12,543 nucleotides of DNA from Rhabdothermincola sp036846205 (GCF_036846205.1 NZ_DAIUCK010000095.1:1-12543); one strand, 5' to 3'; positions 1 to 5,664 are shown, numbered from the stretch's first letter. The notes: generated by a model not told the origin, from the letters alone. Numbers and translations: made by a program.

Positions 1-524
1 GGCCGTGGGTGGTCATCGAGACGGTGGGGGTGGGGCAGGTCGAGGTGGAGGTGGCCAGCGAGACCGACACCACGGTGGTGGTCCTCAACCCCGGTTGGGG
101 TGACGCGGTGCAGGCCAACAAGGCGGGCTTGATGGAGGTCGCGGACGTCTTCGTGATCAACAAGGCCGACCGCCCGGGTGCGGCGGACACCCGGAGCGAC
201 CTCCAGCAGATGCTCGAGCTCTCGTCTCCCGACGGCTGGTCGCCACCGATCATCGACACCGTCGCCATCACGGGCGAAGGGGTCGACGAGCTGTGGCGCG
301 CGCTGGGCGAGCATCGGGACTGGCTGTCCCGTAGCGGCCGGCGGGACCGGCGCCTCACCGAGCGGGCGTCGCGCGAGCTGCACGCCGTCGTCGCCGCCCG
401 GCTGGCCGAGCAGGCTGAGCAGCTCGGGAGCGACGCCCTGTTCGACGAGCTCGTCGGGGCGGTCGTGGCCCGGGAGCTCGACCCGTGGACCGCCGCCGAT
501 CGGCTGCTGGCGGCGGGAGCCTGA
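1..524 (+). CDS. meaB: MeaB/ArgK-family G3E GTPase, C-terminal part (methylmalonyl-CoA mutase chaperone)
   Basis: This is the 3' end of a gene cut by the window edge; its first complete codon is at 3-5 and about 173 residues remain of a family usually near 320. The visible part opens with the VIETVGVGQ stretch typical of MeaB after the Walker A region, then has the G4 nucleotide-specificity motif NKAD (VFVINKADRP) and a helical C-terminal dimerisation region. By family knowledge, MeaB proteins bind GTP in the cytoplasm and guard or reactivate adenosylcobalamin-dependent methylmalonyl-CoA mutase, linking the gene to propionyl-CoA and branched-chain catabolism. The mutase genes would be expected upstream, outside the window. 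The TGA stop lies 3 bp from the convergent mscL stop. The relation to the enoyl-CoA hydratase further on is only thematic. The Walker A motif is not visible because of truncation. Confidence 0.93.
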   Translation, partial: PWVVIETVGVGQVEVEVASETDTTVVVLNPGWGDAVQANKAGLMEVADVFVINKADRPGAADTRSDLQQMLELSSPDGWSPPIIDTVAITGEGVDELWRALGEHRDWLSRSGRRDRRLTERASRELHAVVAARLAEQAEQLGSDALFDELVGAVVARELDPWTAADRLLAAGA

Positions 525-527
525 CCG

Positions 528-911
528 TCAGCTCTCGCGGCCGACGAGCGCGTCGCGGATCTGGGTGAGCAGCTGCACCTCGGTCTCGGCCGGCTCCTGC
601 TCCTCTTCCTCGGCCTTCGATCGCAGCTTCTGCAGTGTGTTCAGACCCTTGACCACGAGGAACATGGCCACCGCCACGATCAGGAAGTTGATGACCGCGT
701 TGATGAACGCCCCGTAGACGATGTCGGTGCCTCGGATCCGGATCGACAGTGCGCCGAAGTCGGGCTGGTCGAACAGCGCCGCCACCAGCTGCATCAGGAT
801 GCCCTGGGCGAACGCGTTGACCACCTGGGTGAAGGCGGCCCCGACCACGACCGCCACCGCGAGGTCGACGACGTTCCCCCGGGCGATGAACTCCTTGAAC
901 TCCTTGAACAC
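528..911 (-). CDS. mscL: Large-conductance mechanosensitive channel MscL
   Basis: The 127-residue product is close to the usual MscL length (about 130-150). It starts with the amphipathic N-terminal helix FKEFKEF, then RGNVVDLAVAVVVGAAF, the signature first membrane helix (about residues 14-40) that lines the pore. A periplasmic loop (about 41-65) and a second helix in YGAFINAVINFLIVAVAMF (about 67-92) follow. The tail has an acidic cluster (EEEEQE) and an LLTQIRDAL helix typical of the cytoplasmic bundle. MscL opens under membrane tension to release solutes after hypo-osmotic shock. The GTG start is fixed by the conserved N-terminus and by an AGGAG six bases upstream. The common Met-Pro at the end of the first helix is Met-Gln here (residues 40-41). 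It is transcribed divergently from the enoyl-CoA hydratase and convergently with meaB. Confidence 0.95.
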   Translation of the reverse strand: MFKEFKEFIARGNVVDLAVAVVVGAAFTQVVNAFAQGILMQLVAALFDQPDFGALSIRIRGTDIVYGAFINAVINFLIVAVAMFLVVKGLNTLQKLRSKAEEEEQEPAETEVQLLTQIRDALVGRES

Positions 912-917
912 GGCCCT

Positions 918-931
918 CTCCTCTCTCCTCC
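918..931 (-). promoter_or_regulatory. Ribosome binding site(s) of mscL
   Basis: On the minus strand a purine-rich tract contains GGAGG (931-927) and AGGAG (922-918). AGGAG lies six bases before the GTG start at 911, which is the expected distance, and supports that start. It contrasts with the neighbouring genes that lack any Shine-Dalgarno sequence. Confidence 0.7.
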
Positions 932-952
932 GGATGTGTGAGGGTCGCCCGC

Positions 953-958
953 AGTCTG
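953..958 (-). promoter_or_regulatory. Candidate -10 element of mscL
   Basis: On the minus strand this reads CAGACT, a weak match to TANNNT and identical to the hexamer proposed for the methyltransferase gene at 5592-5597. Transcription would start near 946 and give a leader of about 35 nt carrying the ribosome binding site. No recognisable -35 box is seen. Confidence 0.3.
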
Positions 959-1010
959 GCAGCGGGTGAGCGCGGCGACCGGGCCGGGCAAGCCGTGGGG
1001 GCGAGGGCAG

Positions 1011-1016
1011 TACGGT
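1011..1016 (+). promoter_or_regulatory. -10 element TACGGT before the enoyl-CoA hydratase (leaderless candidate)
   Basis: TACGGT matches the actinobacterial TANNNT -10 consensus and is separated by seven bases from the ATG at 1024. That would put the transcript start at or within a base of the start codon. The alternative GTG at 1015 would lie inside this hexamer. No -35 hexamer is evident. Confidence 0.5.
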
Positions 1017-1023
1017 GACGGCC

Positions 1024-1803
1024 ATGACCGACGCTCCTCTCGTCCACCTCGACCGGCGCCCCGACGGCGTGGCGGTGATCCGCCTCGACAACGGCAAGGT
1101 GAACTCGCTGTCCACCGCCCTGCTCGGGAAGCTGCGGGCGGTGATCGCCGAGTTGGAGGCGGACCTGCCGGGCGCGGTGGTGGTCACGGGCAACGATCGG
1201 ATGTTCGCGGCGGGCGCCGACATCGCCGAGTTCGGCGGCCCGGAGGAGGCCCGCCAGATCGGCGCCGCGTTCCTGGACGCCCTGAACGCGCTGGCCGACC
1301 TGCCCCGGGTGACCATCGCCGCGATCGCCGGCTACGCCCTCGGCGGTGGTTGCGAGCTGGCGCTGGCCTGTGACCTGCGATTCGCGGCCGAGAGCGCCCG
1401 GTTGGGGCAACCGGAGATCCTCCTCGGCATCATCCCCGGCGGGGGAGGGACCCAGCGGCTGGCCCGGCTGGTCGGCCCGTCGCGAGCCAAGGACCTCATC
1501 TTCACGGGGCGGCACGTGCCGGCCGAGGAAGCCCTCGCCATGGGCCTGGTCGATCGGGTCGTCCCCGCCGGGGAGCTGCTCGAGACCACCCTCGGGTACG
1601 CGGCCGAGCTGGCCCGGGGGCCTGTGGTGGCGCACGGCTTGGCCAAGCGGGCCATCGACCGCGGCCTCGACATCACCCTCGACGGCGGGTTGCAGCTCGA
1701 GCAGCAGCTGTTCGTCGAGGTGTTCACCACCGAGGACAGCCGTATCGGGGTGGCCAGCTTCCGGGAGCACGGCCCGGGCAAGGCGACCTTCACCGGACGC
1801 TGA
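1024..1803 (+). CDS. Enoyl-CoA hydratase/isomerase (crotonase family)
   Basis: The 259-residue product has the usual crotonase length. The oxyanion-hole segment FAAGADIAEF is at 61-70. The core GYALGGGCELALACD carries Glu111, and LGQPEILLGIIPGGGGTQRL carries Glu131; these match the two catalytic glutamates of rat mitochondrial enoyl-CoA hydratase (Glu144 and Glu164). The end, ATFTGR, is the standard family tail. It probably adds water across 2-trans-enoyl-CoA in cytoplasmic fatty-acid beta-oxidation; exact chain length or an isomerase side role cannot be read from sequence. Start choice: ATG 1024 fits a leaderless transcript from TACGGT, while an in-frame GTG at 1015 has GAGGG seven bases upstream and would add three residues. 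It stands alone, with 64 bp before the next gene. Confidence 0.93.
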   Translation: MTDAPLVHLDRRPDGVAVIRLDNGKVNSLSTALLGKLRAVIAELEADLPGAVVVTGNDRMFAAGADIAEFGGPEEARQIGAAFLDALNALADLPRVTIAAIAGYALGGGCELALACDLRFAAESARLGQPEILLGIIPGGGGTQRLARLVGPSRAKDLIFTGRHVPAEEALAMGLVDRVVPAGELLETTLGYAAELARGPVVAHGLAKRAIDRGLDITLDGGLQLEQQLFVEVFTTEDSRIGVASFREHGPGKATFTGR

Positions 1804-1817
1804 GCGCGGCCGTTCAT

Positions 1818-1854
1818 CCGGCGCCCTCGACCCCCGATTCGTCGCCGGCGCCGG
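1818..1854. repeat. 8-bp inverted repeat CCGGCGCC/GGCGCCGG in the crotonase-rhomboid gap
   Basis: The arms are at 1818-1825 and 1847-1854 with a 21-base loop. The right arm directly abuts the proposed rhomboid -10 (1855-1860). It could be a terminator-like stem for the crotonase transcript or an operator, but there is no T-run and such repeats arise easily in DNA this GC-rich. Confidence 0.35.
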
Positions 1855-1860
1855 TAGCGT
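1855..1860 (+). promoter_or_regulatory. -10 element TAGCGT before the rhomboid gene (leaderless candidate)
   Basis: TAGCGT fits TANNNT and lies seven bases before the GTG start at 1868, with no Shine-Dalgarno sequence between. The same geometry occurs before the crotonase gene, and the same hexamer precedes galT. Confidence 0.5.
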
Positions 1861-1867
1861 CGAGATC

Positions 1868-2767
1868 GTGACCACCGGAATCGTCACCTGCTACCGGCAC
1901 CACGACCGGCGCGCTGGCGTGACCTGCCAGCGGTGCGGCCGGCCGATCTGCCCGAGCTGCATGGTGCCGGCCTCGGTCGGCTTCCACTGCCCCGAGTGCG
2001 CCCGGGCCGGTGCGCAGCAGGTCCACACGATGCGCAGCCTCCGCGCCCCCTCCGGCGGGCCGGTCGTCACCCAGGTGCTCATCGCCCTCAACGCCGTGGT
2101 GTTCCTCGCCGATCTCGTGGCGGGAGGCGCGGCGTCGCTGTGGGCGTCCTCCTACAGTCGCATCAGCGAGTGGGGGCTGCTGGTCGGCGCGGCACTCGGC
2201 AGCAACGGGCAGCCGATCGGGGTCGCCGACGGCCAGTGGTGGCGGATCGTCACCAGCGGCTTCCTCCACGCCGGGCTGGTCCACATCGGCATGAACATGC
2301 TCGTGCTGTGGATCCTCGGCTCCCAGCTCGAACCGGCCCTGGGCCGGGCCAGGTTCCTGGCCCTGTACCTCACCAGTCTCGTCGCTGGTGCCTTCGGGGT
2401 GCTGCTGGTCTCACCCACCTCACCCACCGTCGGCGCCTCCGGGGCCATCTTCGGCCTGCTGGGTGCGGCGTTCGCGGCGCAGCGGGCCCGCGGCATCGAT
2501 CCGTGGCGGTCGGGCCTCGGCGGCCTGCTCATCTTGAACCTGGTGATCACCTTCGCGGTGCCCGGCATCTCGGTCGGGGGGCACGTCGGGGGGTTGCTCG
2601 GCGGGCTCCTGGCGGGGTTCGTGGTCTTCCGCCTCGACGAGCGCACGCGGTCCGCGGTCCCGGCCGTGGTCGCGTGCGCGGCGATCACCGTGGTGCTGTG
2701 GGTCGGGTGCCTGTGGGCCGCCAGCCACTGGGCCGATCCGGTGCTCGGGTTCCTGTCATCGCGCTAG
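1868..2767 (+). CDS. Rhomboid-family intramembrane serine protease with N-terminal zinc-finger module
   Basis: The product has 299 residues. The first about 45 form a cysteine-rich B-box-like zinc module: C8-x2-H11, C20-x2-C23, C28-x2-C31 and C41-x2-C44, eight ligands for two metal ions. The membrane domain follows with WWRIVTSGFLH (124-134), the H139-x3-N143 oxyanion pair, the nucleophile Ser191 in GASGAIFG, and the partner His239 in GGHVGG. All catalytic features are therefore present. Roughly six to seven hydrophobic segments run from residue 67 to 285. Rhomboids cut transmembrane segments of substrate proteins inside the bilayer; no substrate can be inferred. The GTG start is set by the conserved CYRHH segment and the promoter spacing. 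It ends 16 bp from the convergent SRPBCC gene. Similar zinc-finger rhomboids are known in actinobacteria. Confidence 0.93.
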   Translation: MTTGIVTCYRHHDRRAGVTCQRCGRPICPSCMVPASVGFHCPECARAGAQQVHTMRSLRAPSGGPVVTQVLIALNAVVFLADLVAGGAASLWASSYSRISEWGLLVGAALGSNGQPIGVADGQWWRIVTSGFLHAGLVHIGMNMLVLWILGSQLEPALGRARFLALYLTSLVAGAFGVLLVSPTSPTVGASGAIFGLLGAAFAAQRARGIDPWRSGLGGLLILNLVITFAVPGISVGGHVGGLLGGLLAGFVVFRLDERTRSAVPAVVACAAITVVLWVGCLWAASHWADPVLGFLSSR

Positions 2768-2783
2768 CGCTCGATCGACGCGC

Positions 2784-3221
2784 TCAGCCTTCGATCAGCC
2801 GTTTCAGGTTGCGCAGGTTGCGGGCCCAGATCAGCCGCAGCACCTCGCCCCCCAGCACCGCCCCGAGCGCACCGCCGAGCCACCAGGGGAAGCGCAGGTC
2901 CTCGCGCCAGCTGAACCGGGTCCGGCCGCCGGGCAGGCCACGCAGCGTGAACCGCCCCCGGCCGGTGACCACCCCCACGTGCGCGACGCCCATGGCCCGC
3001 CCCGGCCGCCACTCGGTCACCTCCATGCGGTCCACGAGCCGGAACGGCCCGACTCGCGTATCGCAGTCGAACGTGGTGCCGACCCCCCGCCGGCGGGCAG
3101 AGGTGAACCGGATCGCCTCGGCGTCGGCCATCCACTCGACGTGCGAGCCGATGTCCTCGATCGCCCGCCACACCACCCCTCGGGGCGCATCGATGGTGAC
3201 GGCGACACGGATGGCGGGCAC
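2784..3221 (-). CDS. SRPBCC (START/polyketide cyclase-like) family protein
   Basis: The 145-residue product has the standard length of single-domain SRPBCC proteins. It opens with IRVAVTIDAPRGVVWRAIED, the family's first strand and helix, followed by SHVEWM, where the ligand cavity begins. The strands RFTSARRRGVGTTFDC and PFRLVDRMEVTEWRPGRAM follow, with a C-terminal helix rich in Arg, Leu and Trp (about 125-145). The fold binds hydrophobic ligands in a deep pocket; members include cyclases, aromatase-like proteins and lipid carriers, so no specific function can be assigned. The start is the GTG at 3221: it sits just before the first strand and six bases after a TACCAT hexamer. The gene is single, divergent from the PH-like gene and convergent with the rhomboid. 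Confidence 0.85.
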   Translation of the reverse strand: MPAIRVAVTIDAPRGVVWRAIEDIGSHVEWMADAEAIRFTSARRRGVGTTFDCDTRVGPFRLVDRMEVTEWRPGRAMGVAHVGVVTGRGRFTLRGLPGGRTRFSWREDLRFPWWLGGALGAVLGGEVLRLIWARNLRNLKRLIEG

Positions 3222-3227
3222 CTGCTC

Positions 3228-3233
3228 ATGGTA
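3228..3233 (-). promoter_or_regulatory. -10 element TACCAT before the SRPBCC gene (leaderless candidate)
   Basis: On the minus strand TACCAT ends six bases before the GTG start at 3221, so the transcript would begin at the start codon. No Shine-Dalgarno sequence fits this start. Confidence 0.5.
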
Positions 3234-3293
3234 GGGAAGCCGGAATCGACGGTGACCGAGCGACACCGGCCCCCTCGCCGTCGGCGCGCTGGC

Positions 3294-3299
3294 TAGCAT
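3294..3299 (+). promoter_or_regulatory. Candidate -10 element TAGCAT of the PH-like gene
   Basis: TAGCAT fits TANNNT. Transcription would start near 3306 and give a leader of about 54 nt that carries AGGAGG. The divergent gap 3222-3359 (138 bp) thus appears to hold two separate promoters, one leaderless and one leadered. No -35 box is recognised. Confidence 0.4.
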
Positions 3300-3346
3300 C
3301 GCCGCCGGGCCCCGCGGCGAGCAGCGATGCTCGCCGGCGCTCTGAC

Positions 3347-3352
3347 AGGAGG
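3347..3352 (+). promoter_or_regulatory. Ribosome binding site AGGAGG of the PH-like gene
   Basis: A perfect AGGAGG lies seven bases before GTG 3360. It decides the start in favour of that GTG over the in-frame ATG at 3327, which has no such site. Confidence 0.8.
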
Positions 3353-3359
3353 ACGAGCG

Positions 3360-3803
3360 GTGGCGAAGTTCGATCTGGCGGAGTTGGCGGCGCCGGCACT
3401 GGCCCGTGGCGAGGAGATCCTGGCCACGGTGCGGGTCAACTGGAACGGGATGGTCCCGCCGGCCCAGGTCACCACCGGCGCCGGACTCGCCAGCCTGGGT
3501 CAGGCCGCCGAGCCGCCGAGCCCCGATCAGCTCGTGGTGTTCCCCTCGGCCAAGCAGATGGCCCTGGTGCTCACCGGTGGTCGGATCCTGGCCTGGAGCC
3601 TCGGGCTGACCGGCAAGCCGAAGCAGTACCTGGGCGAGGTCCCGTTGAGTGCCATCGCCGAGGTCCAGCTGGGACAGGTGCGCTTCGGTGGTCTGATCCG
3701 GGTGGTCATGCGCTCGACGGCCCAGGTCGACCTGGAGGTCATGCGCGGCGAGGACGGCGAAGGGTTCTTCGGGCAGCTCCACCATCTCATCGGCGGCTCG
3801 TAG
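3360..3803 (+). CDS. Small protein with a possible PH-like (bacterial pleckstrin-homology) fold, function unknown
   Basis: I do not recognise a named family for this 147-residue, soluble-looking product. The N-terminus (1-25) is predicted helical. Residues 55-125 alternate hydrophobic strands and turns (QLVVFPSAKQMALVL, GRILAWSLG, YLGEVPLSAIAEVQLGQ, GLIRVVMRS), and a last strand and helix follow (VDLEVMRG, GFFGQLHHLI). A strand describing how the protein 'looks' in its own right, the block 'gevPLsaIaeVql', and a closing amphipathic helix are typical of bacterial PH-like domains, including YokE-like ones. The residues 'TGKPKQY' before that block fit too. No signal peptide or membrane helix is seen. 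It is a single gene with a perfect ribosome binding site, divergent from SRPBCC and convergent with galT (34 bp between stops). The PH reading is inference. Confidence 0.75.
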   Translation: MAKFDLAELAAPALARGEEILATVRVNWNGMVPPAQVTTGAGLASLGQAAEPPSPDQLVVFPSAKQMALVLTGGRILAWSLGLTGKPKQYLGEVPLSAIAEVQLGQVRFGGLIRVVMRSTAQVDLEVMRGEDGEGFFGQLHHLIGGS

Positions 3804-3837
3804 GGCCGTCAGCGGGCCCGGCGCTGCCCGACCCCGG

Positions 3838-4830
3838 TCAGCCCCTTCGACGAGCGGCGGCGAGCTGGGGTGCGGCCTGCTCCGGGGCCACGATGTTGAT
3901 CATCACCCCCGTGCCCTCCTCGAAGCCGGCCTGGCTGGTGATGTGCGGCAGGACGTGCACGTGCCAGTGGTACAGCCCCCGATCGTGGTGCGGCGCGGTG
4001 TGGAACACGAGGTTGTAGGCCACGTCGCCCACCGCCGCGTCGAGGTCGGCCAGCGCGTCCCGCAACGCCCGCCCGACCGCCACCAGGTCCGCGGGTGACG
4101 AGTGCGCCAGGTGCGGCTCGTGCCGGCGCGGCAGCACCAGCATCTCGTAGGGCACACCGCTCCAGTACGGGCAGACCACCACCAGCCGGTCGGTGGCCGC
4201 GACGATCCGGTGGTGCTCGTGCTCCTCCACCGCGATCGTCTCGCACAGCAGGCAGGTGCCGTGGTGCGCGGCGAAGCCGACGAACTGCTCCTGCTCGGCG
4301 GCGAGCTCGTCAGGCACGAAGGGGATGCCGAGGAGCTGGCCGTGGGGGTGCTCGACCGAGGCACCCGCCTCCCGGCCGTGGTTGACGATGGTCTGCGTGT
4401 AGCGGATGTCCGAGAGGCGGGCATGGTCCTCGAGGCGGTCCCGGATCGCGGCCATGACCAGCCCGGCCTGCTTGTCGCTCAGCGCCCCCCAGCCGGCGTG
4501 GTGGTCCGGTGAGAGCACGAGCACCTCGTGGATACCCACTGCTGGCGCCTCGGTGAAGATCGACCCCAGCTCGGTCACGGTGAACGGACCCCGGCCGCTG
4601 AACGCCGGGTAGAGGTTGGGCACCACCCGCACCGACCACTGGCCGTCGCGACCGTAGGTCTCGAGCGCGGGCGCGGTCGCTTCCTCGTTGCCGGGGCAGA
4701 AGGGGCAGGGCCGGTCGTCGGAGGTCTGGACGGGGAGTCGTCGTGGTGCGAAGCCACCCGGACGAGCTGCCCGCCCGACGGCGATGGTCACCCAGCGCCC
4801 GTTGAGTGGATTGAGCCTGAGCTGGCTCAC
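3838..4830 (-). CDS. galT: Galactose-1-phosphate uridylyltransferase (GalT, HIT superfamily)
   Basis: The 330-residue product is near E. coli GalT (348). The N-terminus VSQLRLNPLNGRWVTIA is typical. Predicted zinc ligands are C42 and C45 (CPFCPGNE), H110 (SPDH) and H161. H163 in the HPHGQ motif is the nucleophile that would carry the uridylyl group, with Gln165 after it. The second HIT-like half has CLLCE (193-197) and the C-terminal YHWHVHVLPH (287-296). The enzyme would exchange UMP between UDP-glucose and galactose-1-phosphate (Leloir pathway, cytoplasm). No galK or galE is in the window, so a related role on other hexose phosphates or as a nucleoside-diphosphate-sugar phosphorylase remains possible. 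The GTG start at 4830 is eight bases downstream of a TAGCGT hexamer. The gene follows the methyltransferase in the same direction after 11 bp but seems to have its own promoter. Confidence 0.9.
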   Translation of the reverse strand: MSQLRLNPLNGRWVTIAVGRAARPGGFAPRRLPVQTSDDRPCPFCPGNEEATAPALETYGRDGQWSVRVVPNLYPAFSGRGPFTVTELGSIFTEAPAVGIHEVLVLSPDHHAGWGALSDKQAGLVMAAIRDRLEDHARLSDIRYTQTIVNHGREAGASVEHPHGQLLGIPFVPDELAAEQEQFVGFAAHHGTCLLCETIAVEEHEHHRIVAATDRLVVVCPYWSGVPYEMLVLPRRHEPHLAHSSPADLVAVGRALRDALADLDAAVGDVAYNLVFHTAPHHDRGLYHWHVHVLPHITSQAGFEEGTGVMINIVAPEQAAPQLAAARRRG

Positions 4831-4838
4831 GACCGGCG

Positions 4839-4844
4839 ACGCTA
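4839..4844 (-). promoter_or_regulatory. -10 element TAGCGT of galT, overlapping the methyltransferase stop codon
   Basis: On the minus strand TAGCGT ends eight bases before the GTG of galT, with no Shine-Dalgarno sequence between. Its first three bases are the TAG stop codon of the upstream methyltransferase gene. The hexamer is identical to that before the rhomboid gene. Confidence 0.5.
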
Positions 4845-5585
4845 GCGCGCCGGTCCGGTCCGGTAGACGACCACCTGGTGCTCGCTGCGCTCGGTGAACG
4901 GCTCGCCGGCCCACGACTCGCTCCTGCCGTCGAGAACCCACCCGGTGTCCCGGGCCAGCTCGTCGAGTTCGTCCGGGAGCAGGTAGTGCAGGCGCCACGG
5001 CCGCAGGCGCACGCCCACCTCGGTGATCTCGATGTGCTGCCCGATCACCGAGCGATCGGTGGGGTCGAGGCGGGACGCGGTGAGCACCACCCGCTCCTCC
5101 TCGATGAGGCGGACGTCGACGCCCTGCGCGACCTCGGTGGTCTCGGGGAACACGATCGTCTCGACCACGAGCAGGCCGCCGTCGCGGACCACCCGGCGGG
5201 CATCGGCCAGACACCGGCGCTGGGAGCGCTCGTCGGGGAGGTTGAACAGGGTGTTGAACGCCACCAGCACTACGCCGAACGTGCGGGCCGTGAACGGCAG
5301 GGCGGCCATGTCGGCCTCCACCGCGGCCACCCGGTCCGCTCCGGGCTTGGCCCGCAACCTGGCGAGCATGGCCGCCGACGAGTCGAGGCCGACCACCGTC
5401 AGGCCCCGGGCCGCGATGGCGAGCGCCAAGCGGCCCGTCCCCGTGCCGAGCTCCAGCACCGGCCCACCAGCGGCGAGCCCCTCGATCGCGGCCGCGCAGC
5501 TCTGCGTGCCGGGCAGGTCCCGGTACCAGTCGTCGTAGACATCCGCGAAGGCGTCGCCGTAGCTCGACGGGCGGTAGCCCTCCAT
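4842..5585 (-). CDS. Class I SAM-dependent methyltransferase
   Basis: The 247-residue product has a complete Rossmann-like methyltransferase core. Motif I, PVLELGTGTGRLAL (42-55), binds S-adenosylmethionine. VVGLDSSAAML (64-74) carries the acidic residue that binds the ribose. VEADMAALPF (89-98) is the adenine-contacting segment, and VVLVAFNTLFNL (105-116) holds motif IV. The N-terminal SSYGDAFADVYDDWY is typical of the Methyltransf_11/25 type. The C-terminal half (150-245) is mostly beta strand (HIEITEV, RLRPWRLHYL, HQVVVYR) and is the likely acceptor domain. The methyl acceptor is unknown, and the neighbours give no hint. Start ATG 5585 is six bases from a CAGACT hexamer. The gene is divergent from the MoxR operon; its stop codon forms part of the galT -10. 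Confidence 0.9.
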   Translation of the reverse strand: MEGYRPSSYGDAFADVYDDWYRDLPGTQSCAAAIEGLAAGGPVLELGTGTGRLALAIAARGLTVVGLDSSAAMLARLRAKPGADRVAAVEADMAALPFTARTFGVVLVAFNTLFNLPDERSQRRCLADARRVVRDGGLLVVETIVFPETTEVAQGVDVRLIEEERVVLTASRLDPTDRSVIGQHIEITEVGVRLRPWRLHYLLPDELDELARDTGWVLDGRSESWAGEPFTERSEHQVVVYRTGPAR

Positions 5586-5591
5586 GGGGCC

Positions 5592-5597
5592 AGTCTG
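5592..5597 (-). promoter_or_regulatory. Candidate -10 element CAGACT of the methyltransferase gene
   Basis: On the minus strand CAGACT ends six bases before the ATG at 5585, the same leaderless geometry as neighbouring genes, although the first base departs from TANNNT. It overlaps the palindrome at 5594-5607. Confidence 0.4.
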
Positions 5598-5607
5598 GCG
5601 CGCCAGA
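5594..5607. repeat. 14-bp perfect palindrome in the methyltransferase/MoxR-operon divergent promoter
   Basis: TCTGGCGCGCCAGA equals its own reverse complement. Its ends overlap the two divergent -10 candidates: CAGACT on the minus strand (5592-5597) and CAGAAT on the plus strand (5604-5609). It may be a dimeric regulator site or simply the symmetric core of a bidirectional promoter. Confidence 0.55.
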
Positions 5608-5609
5608 AT
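5604..5609 (+). promoter_or_regulatory. Candidate -10 element CAGAAT of the MoxR operon
   Basis: CAGAAT is a weak match to TANNNT. It would start transcription near 5616 and leave a leader of about 49 nt ending in the GAGGAGG ribosome binding site. It is placed mirror-wise to the methyltransferase -10 across the palindrome. Confidence 0.3.
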
Positions 5610-5654
5610 GAGCGGGCCCGCACGCCCGCGACGCCGGGCGCACCCGCAGGGACC

Positions 5655-5661
5655 GAGGAGG
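5655..5661 (+). promoter_or_regulatory. Ribosome binding site GAGGAGG of the first MoxR-operon gene
   Basis: GAGGAGG ends three bases before GTG 5665. If only GAGG (5655-5658) pairs with 16S rRNA, the spacing is six. It supports GTG 5665 over the in-frame ATG at 5608, which would also fall inside the promoter. Confidence 0.6.
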
Positions 5662-5664
5662 ACG

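Noticed and set aside
355..1887. Long minus-strand open frame (510 codons) opposite meaB, mscL and the crotonase
   Set aside because: It is an out-of-frame shadow with low-complexity Arg/Pro/Gly translation; it runs antisense to the crotonase and meaB end and across mscL in another frame.
2766..2784. Terminator hairpin between the rhomboid and SRPBCC stops
   Set aside because: Only a 5-bp stem (AGCGC/GCGCT) with a 9-base loop and no T-run; too weak to call.
3804..3837. Terminator hairpin between the PH-like gene and galT
   Set aside because: CGGGC/GCCCG can pair over an 8-base loop, but the stem is short, lacks a T-run, and is expected by chance at this GC content.
4850..4864. Triple tandem CCGGT upstream of the galT promoter
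   Set aside because: It lies inside the methyltransferase coding end (Thr-Gly-Pro region); three short units in GC-rich DNA are not enough to call a regulatory repeat.
3838..5643. Possible methyltransferase-GalT fusion on the minus strand
   Set aside because: The galT frame stays open upstream only because GC-rich DNA lacks stops. The methyltransferase is read in a different frame and ends with its own TAG at 4842, so there are two separate genes.
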